Source: AM-1111 sp046302135 (GTDB lineage: Bacteria; Bacteroidota; Bacteroidia; B-17B0; Aurantibacillaceae). Taken from it: DNA of 15,917 bases. The notes beneath the pieces were generated by a model, which worked only from the letters and a program-made list of their open reading frames with translations, searched no databases and had not been told where the DNA came from. Below, piece after piece: positions 15,278 through 15,917 of this stretch (positions are counted from its first letter, which is position 1; each line of letters begins with the position of its first letter). The DNA is taken from positions 1 to 15,917 of the forward strand of contig JBKCIQ010000110.1 in NCBI GenBank assembly GCA_046302135.1, given 5' to 3'. A program made the position numbers and the translations under genes.

Positions 15278-15889
15278 ATGGTTGATGAAATTTCTATTTT
15301 TACGAGCCCTGCTCTTAATAAAGAACTTAATAAATATGCCAGGCGCAAGCAGATTAAACCGGGCGATACCTTGATTAATCCGGGTGATGAAATTTTATTT
15401 ATACCTATTTTGTTAAAAGGGAGTATCCGTATTTTGAGGCAGGAAGAGAATGGAAAAGAAGTTTTTTTGTATCATCTTTCGCCGGGACAAACTTGCGCAA
15501 TGTCACTTACATGTTGCCAGGCAGGAAGAAAAAGTATGATTCGTGCAGTAGCAGAAGATGATGTGGACATAATACAAATTCCTGTAGAAGTTACTGACAG
15601 TTGGTATGAATTCCCTGAATGGAAATCTTTTATAAGTAACAATTACAGCAAGCGCTTTGCCGAGTTGTTAGATGTGATCGATTTGATTGCTTTTAATAAT
15701 ATGGATAAACAATTATTGCATTATCTTCAAGAGAGAACACGAGTTCTCAATTCAAGTATTTTGGAAATTACACATCAGCAAATCGCTGATGAACTGCACT
15801 CACACCGAGAGGCAATAAGTAGGCTTTTACGCAACATGGAGCAAAAAGGTATTGTTAAGTTGGGCCGAAATTCTGTAGAATTGGTTTGA
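15278..15889 (+). CDS. Crp/Fnr-family transcriptional regulator
   Basis: A 203-residue regulator with an N-terminal cyclic-nucleotide-binding-like beta roll (about 20-115), a long dimer helix (about 118-150) and a C-terminal winged helix: ITHQQIADELHSHREAISRLLRNMEQKGIV (164-193). The helix-turn-helix residues HSHREAISRLL fit a Crp-type recognition helix. The phosphate-binding cassette is altered. Where CRP has G-E-L...R-S, this protein has PGQTCAMSLTCCQAGRKS (69-86), so cAMP binding is unlikely. The cassette instead carries three cysteines (C73, C79, C80), which could sense redox or sulfur species. A GTG at 15275 precedes the ATG at 15278; ATG is preferred. No neighbouring target gene is visible before the window ends 28 bp later. 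Confidence 0.9.
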   Translation: MVDEISIFTSPALNKELNKYARRKQIKPGDTLINPGDEILFIPILLKGSIRILRQEENGKEVFLYHLSPGQTCAMSLTCCQAGRKSMIRAVAEDDVDIIQIPVEVTDSWYEFPEWKSFISNNYSKRFAELLDVIDLIAFNNMDKQLLHYLQERTRVLNSSILEITHQQIADELHSHREAISRLLRNMEQKGIVKLGRNSVELV

Positions 15890-15917
15890 TTTACCATTTA
15901 TCCAACAAATGTTACAA

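Overview
The window comes from a low-GC member of the Bacteroidota. Three lines of evidence agree: a serine hydrolase ending in a type IX secretion (T9SS) sorting domain, a PorW/SprE-like T9SS lipoprotein, and promoter -7 boxes of the TAnnTTTG type used by this phylum (the best is TTTG-N18-TAATTTTG before the siaB-like gene). I cannot place it below phylum level by eye. Gene density is high up to about 13.85 kb. After that the DNA is AT-rich and sparsely coding, with one orphan secreted protein and a decayed gene fragment.

Layout. (1) Positions 1-3454, minus strand: a capsule/exopolysaccharide operon in the order asnB-type amidotransferase, GT4 glycosyltransferase, Wza-like polysaccharide export lipoprotein (cut by the window edge). 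(2) Positions 3455-3589: a divergent control region with two dyads and a strong promoter. (3) Positions 3590-4529, plus strand: a SiaB-like kinase and a SiaC-like (DUF1987) phosphoprotein, closed by a good intrinsic terminator. (4) Positions 4578-4907, minus: a small MazG-type pyrophosphohydrolase. (5) Positions 5077-6057, plus: a Tat-exported glycosylasparaginase. (6) Positions 11009 down to 6064, minus: M23 peptidase, aspS, T9SS-exported serine hydrolase, WYL regulator, possibly one long transcript. (7) Positions 11197-13845, plus: PorW/SprE-like TPR lipoprotein. (8) Positions 13846-15917: an orphan secreted protein, a pseudogene fragment of a surface-protein domain, and a Crp/Fnr-type regulator.

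How they may work together. The polysaccharide operon and the SiaB/SiaC pair are divergent and share one intergenic region. In Pseudomonas the Sia proteins form a phosphorylation switch controlling aggregation and biofilm. Here the pair may control surface polysaccharide, but no SiaA phosphatase or SiaD cyclase is visible, so that link is inference. PorW/SprE belongs to the T9SS that would export the serine hydrolase.

Most unusual items: a 77-bp, 91%-identical inverted repeat inside the first third of the polysaccharide export gene, one arm encoding its lipoprotein signal peptide; the SiaB/SiaC-polysaccharide arrangement with its palindromes; and the multiply frameshifted surface-domain remnant at 14824-15076.
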